Shown: in pieces, positions 1 through 6,739 of the stretch
How positions within the stretch are numbered: the stretch's first letter is position 1
Layout of the letters: each line of letters opens with the position of its first letter
Assembly (NCBI GenBank): GCA_947173895.1
Contig: CAMWGU010000027.1
Span: 1 to 34,514 of the forward strand
DNA length: 34,514 nt
From: an uncultured Bacteroides sp.
GTDB taxonomy: Bacteria; Bacteroidota; Bacteroidia; Bacteroidales; Bacteroidaceae
Reading direction: 5' to 3'
Notes under the pieces: model-generated
What the model saw: the letters and a program-made list of their open reading frames with translations, nothing else
Database searches by the model: none
Told to the model about the DNA's origin: nothing
Translations under genes and position numbers: made by a program

Positions 1-266
1 CTTACCACCGTAAGGTGGCAAAGCGCTGTGGGCCTAGCCTACTGAAAGAGATTGCCGACCTGTGCGGTATTAAAAAGAACCTGACCACGCACACAGCCCG
101 GCACAGTTTCGCTTCGGTTATCGCACTGGCTAACAACGTGTCACTGCCGAACGTGGCTAAAATGCTGGGGCATTCATCTACGAGAATGACACAACACTAT
201 GCAAAAGTATTAGACCAAACTATTTTAAAAGATATGCAAGAGGTTGAAAAGCAACTTTCTATTTAG
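1..266 (+). CDS. Tyrosine recombinase (integrase), C-terminal end only
   Basis: This is the last 88 or so codons of a phage-type integrase; the frame stays open to the window edge (readable from base 3), so the GTG at 15 is not a real start. The catalytic C-terminal signature is visible: the HxxR box in HTARHSFAS, a LGHSS loop, and the tyrosine nucleophile in TQHYAKV about 20 residues from the end. In this family the enzyme cuts and rejoins attachment sites to integrate or excise a mobile element. Its place beside excisionase-like, primase and mobilization genes says it belongs to the element that fills the first 12-13 kb. The catalytic arginine I and the N-terminal domains lie outside the window, so completeness cannot be judged. 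Confidence 0.93.
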   Translation, partial: YHRKVAKRCGPSLLKEIADLCGIKKNLTTHTARHSFASVIALANNVSLPNVAKMLGHSSTRMTQHYAKVLDQTILKDMQEVEKQLSI

Positions 267-273
267 CACCAAT

Positions 274-314
274 TATCCAGTAGCCTTGTTGTATAAAGCT
301 AAGGCTACTGGATA
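274..314 (+). terminator. Perfect 14-bp inverted repeat after the integrase
   Basis: Arms 274-287 and 301-314 are exact reverse complements around a 13-nt loop, 8 nt after the integrase stop. No T-run follows directly; the nearest is at 339-345. The 11-mer TACTGGATACT from the right arm (306-316) recurs at 327-337. A terminator is the simplest reading, but a recombinase or excisionase binding site is also possible. Confidence 0.6.
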
Positions 315-335
315 CTTCCTCTTAAATACTGGATA

Positions 336-998
336 CTATTTTTTTGATTTTGAAGTTGAGATTTCAGTTCTAGTTATAACCCAACATTTTTTTTCAGGAA
401 TATACTCTAGCTCTTTCCTATGGTAGGGCAATAGAATCAAAGCTGAATCTATTTGTGGAGATTCAAATGTCACATAGCCATTACCTAAATCTTTCACTAC
501 AATATTATAGCGTTCTAATACTGATTTCAATATTTTACTGTCTGTTGCAAATTGCTTTATCTCTTCATTATCTACAATATTTGAAGCATCATATTTTATA
601 GAATACTTTATCATATTAGCAGAAGAATCTATTTCAGCTCTAAAATTAGGTTTAAATACATCTTTAGTCATGATATAGTATTGTTTATAATATTGTAATG
701 AATCCATCGCATTTTCGTATTTTGCAAATAAATCATTAACATATCGAATAAACTCATCACCATTCATTTTTTTATCACCCGCATAAAAGAAGAATGTTTT
801 TTCAACCGTTTTAATTATACTGTCTTGCTTTACCCTCCAAGTTGAATCTTGATTTAATGCTGATGTTAACAAAATTTCTCTCTTTTCAATATCTTGTTTA
901 AGACGAGTATTATCTTGATACAAGAAAACAGATGAAATAATAGAACTTACAGCAATAACGACAACAATAATAATGTATAGCTTTTGAATAGTTTTCAT
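336..998 (-). CDS. Membrane-anchored hypothetical protein with coiled-coil-like N-terminus
   Basis: The 220-residue product is not recognised. It begins with a short charged stretch and one strongly hydrophobic segment at about residues 8-27, so it is probably anchored in the inner membrane with the rest in the periplasm, or is a lipid-free secreted protein. A charged, glutamine- and lysine-rich region with coiled-coil character follows; the C-terminal half is a mixed soluble domain with several aromatic residues (YHRKELEYIPEKKCW). Its ATG overlaps the stop of the upstream gene (ATGA, 995-998), which indicates translational coupling and a joint function. It is AT-rich compared with the backbone of the element and lies between integrase and excisionase-like genes, a usual cargo position. 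Function is unknown. Confidence 0.75.
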   Translation of the reverse strand: MKTIQKLYIIIVVVIAVSSIISSVFLYQDNTRLKQDIEKREILLTSALNQDSTWRVKQDSIIKTVEKTFFFYAGDKKMNGDEFIRYVNDLFAKYENAMDSLQYYKQYYIMTKDVFKPNFRAEIDSSANMIKYSIKYDASNIVDNEEIKQFATDSKILKSVLERYNIVVKDLGNGYVTFESPQIDSALILLPYHRKELEYIPEKKCWVITRTEISTSKSKK

Positions 999-1318
999 TT
1001 CTTTTCTTTTTGATAATCATTAAAATTTTTGATAAACAAACTGATTTCCTGCAAAGTAACCTTTTGCTCCTGTTCATTTACCCATTTACTTTTTTCTTCT
1101 TGAAGTTTATTTTGAAATTCTACTTCTAAGCGCAACTTTTCATATTGCAAATCGCGAATTTTATTTTCATACTCATTTTCTGTTCTCCAACTTCCAATTT
1201 TCCAACCAATTCCAAAAGTTAAAGTTCCAACAGTAATAATAGTACCAATGATACCACCTATACTATTGAACAGAGAAAAGGAGTGTTCTTTTTTTTCTTC
1301 TATAACCTTCTTTGCCAT
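995..1318 (-). CDS. Small membrane protein with C-terminal coiled coil, unknown function
   Basis: The 107-residue product starts at the ATG at 1318. A longer frame to 1342 would put its start inside the -7 box at 1340-1347, so the internal start is preferred. After about 10 charged residues there is a glycine-rich hydrophobic segment (about residues 17-38, GGIIGTIITVGTLTFGIGW), then a highly charged helix (about 40-90) with strong coiled-coil character. It is the first gene of a two-gene operon with the membrane protein at 336-998 and overlaps it by four bases. Two single-pass coiled-coil proteins made together suggest a membrane complex. No family is recognised. Confidence 0.72.
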   Translation of the reverse strand: MAKKVIEEKKEHSFSLFNSIGGIIGTIITVGTLTFGIGWKIGSWRTENEYENKIRDLQYEKLRLEVEFQNKLQEEKSKWVNEQEQKVTLQEISLFIKNFNDYQKEKK

Positions 1319-1339
1319 TATTACTATTCTAAAATCACG

Positions 1340-1347
1340 CAAAGATA
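1340..1347 (-). promoter_or_regulatory. Bacteroides -7 promoter box for the 995-1318/336-998 operon
   Basis: TATCTTTG on the minus strand matches TAnnTTTG exactly and lies 21 nt before the ATG at 1318. No clear -33 element is seen. Confidence 0.65.
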
Positions 1348-1436
1348 CTAAAATCCTTTAATATAATTTGTTAGTAAATCGCATTTTAGAAGCACGAGGA
1401 ACTTCCAATGTAATAACAATATAAAATTTAACCCAA

Positions 1437-1480
1437 AAATCCAGCAATACTGTTTTCAAGAAAACGCGATTGCTGGATTT
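1437..1480 (-). terminator. Terminator after the HTH pair
   Basis: A perfect 12-bp inverted repeat (1437-1448 and 1469-1480) encloses a second small dyad (GTTTTC and GAAAAC, 1452-1465). On the minus strand the stem is followed by a T-rich stretch. It lies about 75 nt after the stop of the HTH gene at 1556. Confidence 0.7.
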
Positions 1481-1555
1481 CAATCAATCAAACAATAAAT
1501 CAATAAATACAGAAAACAAGATTCAAATAAAACAAGATTTCATGTTTTCAAGATT

Positions 1556-1837
1556 TCATTTTCTGTAATGCCTTTCCAGCAGGTCTAAAATCTCGCTTTC
1601 CCGGTAGATTATTTTTCCCGGAAGCTGCACGTACCCCAGCAGTCCCGTGTCTCTGTAATCCTGCAACGTCCGTTTGCTGATACAAAGCCGCTCGCATACT
1701 TCCTCGCCCGTCAAGTAGTGTTCACCGTTCAATACCGGGCGATAGTTCATTACCATGTACTCCACGTTTTCCAGCACCCTGTCGAGGGAGGAAAACAGTA
1801 CCAGCGTGATTTCGGAATCTTTCGTTATCAAATCCAT
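1556..1837 (-). CDS. Excisionase-like helix-turn-helix protein
   Basis: The 93-residue protein has a MerR/excisionase-type HTH in its C-terminal half: EEVCERLCISKRTLQDYRDTG, then the short wing GYVQLPGKIIYRESEI. Small proteins of this type in Bacteroidales elements control excision by binding att DNA or by regulating integrase and mobilization genes. The N-terminal 40 residues are not recognised. It follows the similar gene 1842-2129 after 4 nt, so they form one minus-strand operon that diverges from the HTH gene at 2469. The domain call is firm; the exact role is inference. Confidence 0.85.
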   Translation of the reverse strand: MDLITKDSEITLVLFSSLDRVLENVEYMVMNYRPVLNGEHYLTGEEVCERLCISKRTLQDYRDTGLLGYVQLPGKIIYRESEILDLLERHYRK

Positions 1838-1841
1838 ACGC

Positions 1842-2129
1842 CTACTTTTTAGAATTGTCCCTTACTTGGTTGAGCAGAAATGTTTCCACGTCTGAAGCCT
1901 TGTAGTAAATCTTATTGTTAATCTGCGAATAAGGCAGTTTTCCCGTATCACGGTAAGTCTGCATCGTTCGGGCTGAAACATTCAGCAAACGGCAAGTCTC
2001 GCAGTTATCCAGCCATTTGTCACGCTTCCTGCGTAAAGGCACGCAGAACGCATCCACACGACCCACAAAATTTTCAAACCTCTGTTTCCATAGTTCAAAA
2101 GTTTTCTTTTCAATCGTCACTATTTCCAT
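1842..2129 (-). CDS. Excisionase-like helix-turn-helix protein
   Basis: The 95-residue protein starts at the ATG at 2129; the longer open frame upstream (to 2396) has unlikely protein sequence and crosses a -7 box at 2177-2184, so it is rejected. The C-terminal half carries the same fold as its neighbour: CETCRLLNVSARTMQTYRDT followed by a wing with YYKASDVETFL. The N-terminal half is helical and basic. The YKASDV wing also occurs in the HTH protein at 7508-7867, so these are paralogues within the element. The likely role is excision or regulation together with the neighbour at 1556. Confidence 0.85.
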   Translation of the reverse strand: MEIVTIEKKTFELWKQRFENFVGRVDAFCVPLRRKRDKWLDNCETCRLLNVSARTMQTYRDTGKLPYSQINNKIYYKASDVETFLLNQVRDNSKK

Positions 2130-2176
2130 AACCGATATATTTATTCTTGTCAATACTCCGTTTTTCTTCACTGGTG

Positions 2177-2184
2177 CAAATATA
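2177..2184 (-). promoter_or_regulatory. -7 promoter box for the minus-strand HTH operon
   Basis: TATATTTG on the minus strand matches TAnnTTTG and lies about 48 nt upstream of the ATG at 2129. The rest of the 339-nt gap to the plus-strand HTH gene (2130-2468) holds no gene that I can support. Confidence 0.55.
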
Positions 2185-2407
2185 TAAGACTGAATGACAG
2201 GTTGTTTATCTCTGTCCGCAAATGACCTTGCGTGTCCGAAAATGTCCACCGCCAACCCAACAACAACACGAAAGAAACGAACCGATAACAAAAAAACTGT
2301 TTTTTCCCACTTCCTAAATAAGTAAGGTAACGAACACAAATCCGTTTTCCACTTGCCGATATTAATTTGAAGCAGAGCGAAGCAAAGCGAATCCAAACGG
2401 CTGGCAC

Positions 2408-2440
2408 TTTGTTTTTTACCGATTTTTCTTATTTTATTTG
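2408..2440 (+). promoter_or_regulatory. Possible -33/-7 promoter for the plus-strand HTH-VapE operon
   Basis: TTTG at 2408-2411 and TTTATTTG at 2433-2440 (one mismatch to TAnnTTTG) are 21 nt apart, 28 nt before the ATG at 2469. The spacing suits Bacteroides promoters, but the -7 box is imperfect. Confidence 0.4.
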
Positions 2441-2468
2441 TGGTGCTAATTCAAAAAAACAAGCACCT

Positions 2469-2777
2469 ATGAACAATCCTTTCGAAGAAATTTTCAAGCG
2501 GCTGGAGAACATCGAAAAGATGATTGCCCCGGTCATGGGCGTACAACCCGAAGAACGGCAGGACGGAAAAGAGCCTGTGTTAGTCAAAATATCCGTTGCC
2601 AGCGGTATAACCGGGTATTCGGTCAATTACCTGTACCACTTAGCCAGCAAGGGACTGATACCGTGTGTCAAGCGTGGGCGTACCCTTCGTTTCGACATGG
2701 AGGAACTCAAAAAGTGGATGCAGCAGCAGTATATCCCGGCTTCTAACAGACTTCCCGATGAAAAAGAAAAGAAGTGA
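2469..2777 (+). CDS. Helix-turn-helix DNA-binding (excisionase-like) protein
   Basis: The 102-residue protein starts at the ATG at 2469; the open frame extends upstream to 2367 but passes through the likely promoter. The N-terminal 35 residues look like a short coiled coil (EEIFKRLENIEKMI). The rest is an HTH_17 domain: KISVASGITGYSVNYLYHLA, then KGLIPCVKRGRTLRFDMEEL. Proteins like this precede VapE/primase genes in Bacteroidales mobilizable elements and are taken as excision factors or repressors. Its end overlaps the VapE gene by 20 nt, so the two are translated together. Confidence 0.87.
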   Translation: MNNPFEEIFKRLENIEKMIAPVMGVQPEERQDGKEPVLVKISVASGITGYSVNYLYHLASKGLIPCVKRGRTLRFDMEELKKWMQQQYIPASNRLPDEKEKK

Positions 2778-3990
2778 TGATGCACGGCACATCGAGGGCT
2801 GGCAGTCAAAGAACGAGCGCATAGAAAGCCTGTTGAACGTCCTGTACGATTTCCGGTTCAACACCGTAAAGAGCCGGACGGAATACCGGACTGCGGGTTC
2901 TTCGGGCTTGTACCAGCCCGTTACAAAATTTGTCCTGAACTCGTTCAGGCGTAGGCTGGATGCGACCGCTGGTATTGTCACCTCTGCCGAGAACATCCGT
3001 ACCATACTAGAAAGCGATTTCGCAAGAAAGGTACATCCCATACGGGAATACTTCAACGCCCTGCCACTTCTTAATCCAACCGAACATGGGCATATCGGTA
3101 GGCTTCTGAACACGGTACAAGTAGCCAACCCCGGCAAATGGGAGGAATATTTCACGAAATGGCTTATCGGTGTGGTAGCCAACGCCATGAATGACACGGG
3201 ATGTCAGAACCATACCTGTTTGGTATTGACCGGGGACAAGCAGGGACAGTTCAAATCGTGGTGGCTGGACAACCTTTGCCCGACACCGCTTAAGAACTAC
3301 CTGTTTACCGGAAAGATAGACACGCAGGGCAAAGACATCCTGACACTGATAGCCGAATACCTGTTCATCAACATTGACGACCAGCTAAAGGAACTCAACA
3401 AGCAGAACGAGAACGCATTGAAGAACCTTATCACCACCCCGGCGGTGAAGTACCGCAGACCGTATGACGTTTACATAGAGGAATATCCCCACCTCGCCAG
3501 CTTCATGGCTTCGGTGAACGGCAACGAGTTCCTGACCGACCCGACAGGCAGCAGGCGTTTCTTGCCGTTCGAGGTGCTGCGCATAGACAAGCCCACGGCA
3601 GAAAGTATTCACATGGATAACGTCTATTCCGAAATCATGTACCTGTACCGTCAGGGCGTACGCTACTGGTTCAATGATGCGGAGATTGGGGAACTGCACC
3701 TGACAAATGCGGAATTTGAGGTGCAGACGGTCGAGTTCGAGATGCTGGCACAATACTTTGAGAAGCCGACAGAGGGGGAAGAAGCCCTGTTTTTTATGAC
3801 AACGGCACAGATACTGGCACGCTTACGGGATATATGCCCCATGCAACTATCCGAAAAACGGCTGGGGGAAGCGTTACGCAAAGCCGGGTTCAAACGGGTA
3901 CAGAAACGTATCGACAAACAGACCTATTCGGTATATGGGTACAGGATAAAGCCTGTTCCAACATCCTATACAAACAACGATTACGGTTAG
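2758..3990 (+). CDS. VapE-family P-loop ATPase (virulence-associated E, helicase-like)
   Basis: The 410-residue product starts at the ATG at 2758, 20 nt inside the end of the HTH gene. It matches the VapE family, whose P-loop domain resembles the helicase part of phage-type primases and serves replication of mobile elements. The P-loop is at about residues 157-165 (TGDKQGQFKS); it keeps Lys-Ser but has Phe where the usual Gly stands. A Walker B-like FINIDDQ lies about 50 residues later. A conserved basic motif, DPTGSRRFLPFEV, follows, and the C-terminal winged part (SEKRLGEALRKAGF) is as in DUF3874-type ends. The heptamer region and Toprim primase come next, suggesting one replication module. 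Confidence 0.85.
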   Translation: MKKKRSDDARHIEGWQSKNERIESLLNVLYDFRFNTVKSRTEYRTAGSSGLYQPVTKFVLNSFRRRLDATAGIVTSAENIRTILESDFARKVHPIREYFNALPLLNPTEHGHIGRLLNTVQVANPGKWEEYFTKWLIGVVANAMNDTGCQNHTCLVLTGDKQGQFKSWWLDNLCPTPLKNYLFTGKIDTQGKDILTLIAEYLFINIDDQLKELNKQNENALKNLITTPAVKYRRPYDVYIEEYPHLASFMASVNGNEFLTDPTGSRRFLPFEVLRIDKPTAESIHMDNVYSEIMYLYRQGVRYWFNDAEIGELHLTNAEFEVQTVEFEMLAQYFEKPTEGEEALFFMTTAQILARLRDICPMQLSEKRLGEALRKAGFKRVQKRIDKQTYSVYGYRIKPVPTSYTNNDYG

Positions 3991-4013
3991 CACGGTCATT
4001 TTACAATTGGGTA

Positions 4014-4295
4014 TTACTGCAACGCAGTAACTGCCATAGTAAGATATATTTTTATTTTATAGCCTGTATATCAAATTTTTAATAATAGCGCAGTAAGCAG
4101 TAAGATAAAACCGCAAACTTTTGGAAAAGTTTGGAAAAAGAAAAAACGCAGGATTTATCAGGGTTATATTTCTATCTTCTTTTGAAGAAATAACTTACTT
4201 ATCTTACTGCATAAGAGATAATCCGCTGAAAAAAAAAGAATTATGCGCAGAAACATAGCAACTTTTCTTCTTACTGACTTCTTACTGTGCTACTG
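4014..4295. repeat. Repeated CAGTAAG heptamers, candidate origin or Rep-binding region
   Basis: The 335-nt gap between VapE and the primase gene contains exact CAGTAAG at 4091-4097 and 4098-4104 (tandem) and its complement CTTACTG at 4203-4209, 4270-4276 and 4280-4286. Near copies are at 4014-4020 and 4024-4030 (a 7-bp dyad with 3-nt loop), 4038-4044, 4194-4200 and 4289-4295. AT-rich tracts lie between them (4040-4080). The arrangement, direct copies on the left and inverted copies on the right next to replication genes, resembles an iteron origin or a repressor array for the primase promoter. No gene is seen here. Confidence 0.6.
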
Positions 4296-4325
4296 CAATT
4301 TATCAACATCAAAAAAATAAAGACT

Positions 4326-5306
4326 ATGACCTACAAGGAAGCCAACAATATCAGTATCAAGGATTACCTGAACTCTTTGGGAATCCAGCCCGTCACGGAA
4401 AAGGGAAGCTACGGGATGTACCGCAGCCCCTTACGGGAGGACAACACACCGAGTTTCAAGGTGGATTATAACGCCAATCTATGGTGTGACTACGGAACCG
4501 GCGAGGGCGGGACGCTCATCGACCTTGTGATGAAGCAGAACGGGTGCAACGCCTACGGTGCTATCTGCCGACTGGGGCAGGGCGACACAGCCTCTTTTTC
4601 CTTTCACGGGAAAGACCTGCCCGAAAGGGACACGAAAAGGCAGGCAGCCAGCCCGATAGAGATACGCAGAATACAGCCGTTACAGAACCCGGCACTCATG
4701 CGCTACTTGCAGGAAAGGGGGATTTCCCCCGGGACGGCAACCCCATACGTGCAGGAGATGTATTACCGCATCGGTGGAAAGCCTTATTTTGCGCTGGCGT
4801 TCAGGAATGATTCAGGAGGTTACGAGCTTCGCAATCCCCGTTTCAAGGGCGGCACATCAAAAGACATCACCCATATAAGGCAAAAGGGAGAGCCGAGAGA
4901 TACCTGTTTCGTGTTCGAGGGCTTTATGGATTTCCTCTCATTCCTCACTATCCGGCAACAGAAAAGCCCGGATATGCCCTGTACCGACTGGCAGGACTAC
5001 GTTATCCTGAACTCCACCGCCAACGTAGATAAAGCCTTATATCCGTTGGCTGGTTACGGGCATATACACTGTATGCTTGACAATGACGAGGCAGGCAGGA
5101 AAGCGGTTGAAGCCATAAGGCAGGAATACAAATGGCGTGTACGTGACGCATCACACCTGTACAGCGGTCACAATGACCTGAACGACTATCTGCGTAGCCT
5201 TAAAGTGAAGCAATCCCAACATTTGACAGTTACCGACAAGCCCCAGCCGGAGCATGATAACAGACAAAATCCGGGTGAAAAAAGAAAGAGAGGGCTAAGA
5301 ATGTGA
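4326..5306 (+). CDS. Toprim-domain DNA primase (DnaG/CHC2-like) of the element
   Basis: The 326-residue product starts at the ATG at 4326. The N-terminal region (about residues 28-75) has the CHC2 zinc-finger layout, with TPSFKV and GEGGTLIDLV, but three of the four metal ligands are missing: SPLR replaces CPFH, and only one Cys remains in WCDYG. The Toprim catalytic domain is complete, with the EGFMDFLSF glutamate at about residue 198 and LDNDEAGRKA at about 251-260. In the family this makes RNA primers for replication or conjugal complementary-strand synthesis. It lies after the heptamer repeats and before the mobilization genes. The C-terminal tail is basic (KRKRGLRM). Confidence 0.88.
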   Translation: MTYKEANNISIKDYLNSLGIQPVTEKGSYGMYRSPLREDNTPSFKVDYNANLWCDYGTGEGGTLIDLVMKQNGCNAYGAICRLGQGDTASFSFHGKDLPERDTKRQAASPIEIRRIQPLQNPALMRYLQERGISPGTATPYVQEMYYRIGGKPYFALAFRNDSGGYELRNPRFKGGTSKDITHIRQKGEPRDTCFVFEGFMDFLSFLTIRQQKSPDMPCTDWQDYVILNSTANVDKALYPLAGYGHIHCMLDNDEAGRKAVEAIRQEYKWRVRDASHLYSGHNDLNDYLRSLKVKQSQHLTVTDKPQPEHDNRQNPGEKRKRGLRM

Positions 5307-5356
5307 CCTGCAAGGCTGGCGGCATGAACCGACGGCAGGCTGTGTGATTAGGGAGA

Positions 5357-5408
5357 GCAAGGTTATGTTTCGGTAGACCGAAACACCTTGCTTTGCTTGA
5401 CAGCAAAG
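5357..5408. other. Candidate origin of transfer (oriT): two adjacent dyads
   Basis: A nested 35-bp dyad (GCAAGGT 5357-5363, GTTTCGGT 5367-5374, ACCGAAAC 5377-5384, ACCTTGC 5385-5391) is followed at once by CTTTGCT (5391-5397), loop TGAC, and AGCAAAG (5402-5408). It lies 55 nt upstream of the mobilization operon, where oriT is found in related Bacteroides mobilizable elements. The nick site cannot be placed from sequence alone. The whole 156-nt gap 5307-5462 holds no gene. Confidence 0.6.
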
Positions 5409-5462
5409 AAAATTTCTCCCGTTGGTCGCAATTTTTAAGATACCACCTAAAAGCAAAAACGT

Positions 5463-5846
5463 ATGACAGGGATAAGGAACAAACCGGGAGGTCGCCCGGC
5501 AAAAAGCCGGATAGACAAGCAGAACCGGGTAGTCAGCACGAAACTGACCGAGTTACAGTTCTACGCAATCAGGAAGCGAGCCGGGGAAGCCGGGCTGCGT
5601 GTCAGCGAGTACGTCCGGCAGGCGGTCGTTTCGGCAGAGGTGACGCCCCGGCTGAACAGGCAGGATGCGGACACTATCCGCAAGCTGGCAGGGGAAGCCA
5701 ACAACATCAACCAACTGGCGCGCCGGGCGAATGCCGGAGGGTTCGCACTGGTAGCGGTGGAACTGGTGAAACTCAAGAACAGAATTGTCGAAATCATAAA
5801 ACGGTTGTCGGATGATTGGAAAAATAAGAAAGGGAAACGGATTTAA
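5463..5846 (+). CDS. Relaxosome accessory protein (MobA/MobC-like, ribbon-helix-helix)
   Basis: The 127-residue basic protein has the ribbon-helix-helix layout of plasmid relaxosome accessory proteins: VVSTKLTELQFYAIRKRAGE, then RVSEYVRQAVV, and a C-terminal helical part with NINQLARRAN that is typical of the Bacteroides MobA/BmgB and MobC families. Such proteins bind oriT and help the relaxase to nick it. The gene overlaps the relaxase gene by 35 nt, as is normal for the pair. It starts 55 nt after the candidate oriT dyad. The N-terminus is lysine- and arginine-rich (RNKPGGRPAKSR), fitting DNA contact. Confidence 0.88.
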   Translation: MTGIRNKPGGRPAKSRIDKQNRVVSTKLTELQFYAIRKRAGEAGLRVSEYVRQAVVSAEVTPRLNRQDADTIRKLAGEANNINQLARRANAGGFALVAVELVKLKNRIVEIIKRLSDDWKNKKGKRI

Positions 5847-6735
5847 AGGCTGCGTGAACTATGTACTCGGCAAGGAACAGGCAACCTTGCTTCATGCGGA
5901 GGGAGTGTTGGCGGAAAGCAACCGGGACATCATACGCAGTTTCATTCTGCAAGCCGGGATGAACCCCGACCTGAAAAAGCCAGTCGGACATATTGCGCTA
6001 AGCTATTCCCCGGTGGACGCACCCAAGCTGACAGACGGGAAAATGGTACAGCTTGCGCAGGAGTACATGCGTGAAATGAAAATCACCGATACGCAGTACA
6101 TCATCGTGCGCCACCAAGACCGGGAGCATCCGCACGTGCATATTGTGTTCAACCGTATAGACAACAACAGCAAGACCATTTCGGACAGGAACGACATGTA
6201 CCGCAACGAGCAGGTATGCAAGAAGCTGAAAGCTAAACACGGGTTTTATTTCGCTAAAGGCAAGGAGCATGTAAAGCAGCACCGTTTGAGAGAGCCGGAC
6301 AAATCCAAATACGAGATTTACAATGCCGTAAAGGATGAAATCGGGAAATCAAGGAACTGGCAGCAGTTACAAACCCGACTGGCAGAAAAGGGTATCGGGA
6401 TTCATTTCAAGTACAGGGGACAGACTGGCGAAGTGCAGGGCATATCCTTTTCCAAAGGTGGATACACGTTCAAGGGTTCGGAGATAGACCGCAGTTTCAG
6501 TTTCTCCAAGCAGGATAAATGTTTCGGGGATGCGGGGCTGAACACTACCGGAAGCAACCGACAGACGGTTTTCGCACCTGTTCAGGAGCCAGCGCAGACA
6601 CCGGGCAAAGCCGACAGTCCGTTACTGGCAGGCTTGGGCGGTCTGTTCTCTGCCCCGTCCTCTCCGGCTGATGAAACGCCCGACAATCCCGGTGAAAGAA
6701 AAAAGAAGAAAAAGAAACGACACTTAAAATTATAG
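5812..6735 (+). CDS. Relaxase/mobilization nuclease (MobB-like, MOBP type)
   Basis: The 307-residue product is a relaxase of the Relaxase/mobilization nuclease family. The probable nucleophile tyrosine is at about residue 17 (GCVNYVLG). The HUH-type metal motif is clear at residues 101-110: HQDREHPHVH, followed by IVFNR. Such enzymes nick one strand at oriT, stay bound to the 5' end and lead the DNA into the recipient through the conjugation channel of a helper element. No type IV secretion or coupling-protein genes are in the window, so this element would be mobilized by another. The C-terminus is low-complexity, proline-rich and ends in a long lysine stretch. The start overlaps MobA by 35 nt. 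Confidence 0.93.
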   Translation: MIGKIRKGNGFKGCVNYVLGKEQATLLHAEGVLAESNRDIIRSFILQAGMNPDLKKPVGHIALSYSPVDAPKLTDGKMVQLAQEYMREMKITDTQYIIVRHQDREHPHVHIVFNRIDNNSKTISDRNDMYRNEQVCKKLKAKHGFYFAKGKEHVKQHRLREPDKSKYEIYNAVKDEIGKSRNWQQLQTRLAEKGIGIHFKYRGQTGEVQGISFSKGGYTFKGSEIDRSFSFSKQDKCFGDAGLNTTGSNRQTVFAPVQEPAQTPGKADSPLLAGLGGLFSAPSSPADETPDNPGERKKKKKKRHLKL

Positions 6736-6739
6736 GAAC

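Noticed and set aside
2130-2396. N-terminal extension of the minus-strand HTH frame up to 2396.
   Set aside because: The translated sequence is unlike protein of this family and contains the promoter box; the ATG at 2129 gives the normal HTH length.
4091-4104. CRISPR or microsatellite reading of the CAGTAAG copies.
   Set aside because: Unit is too short, orientation changes and spacing is irregular, which fits binding sites better.
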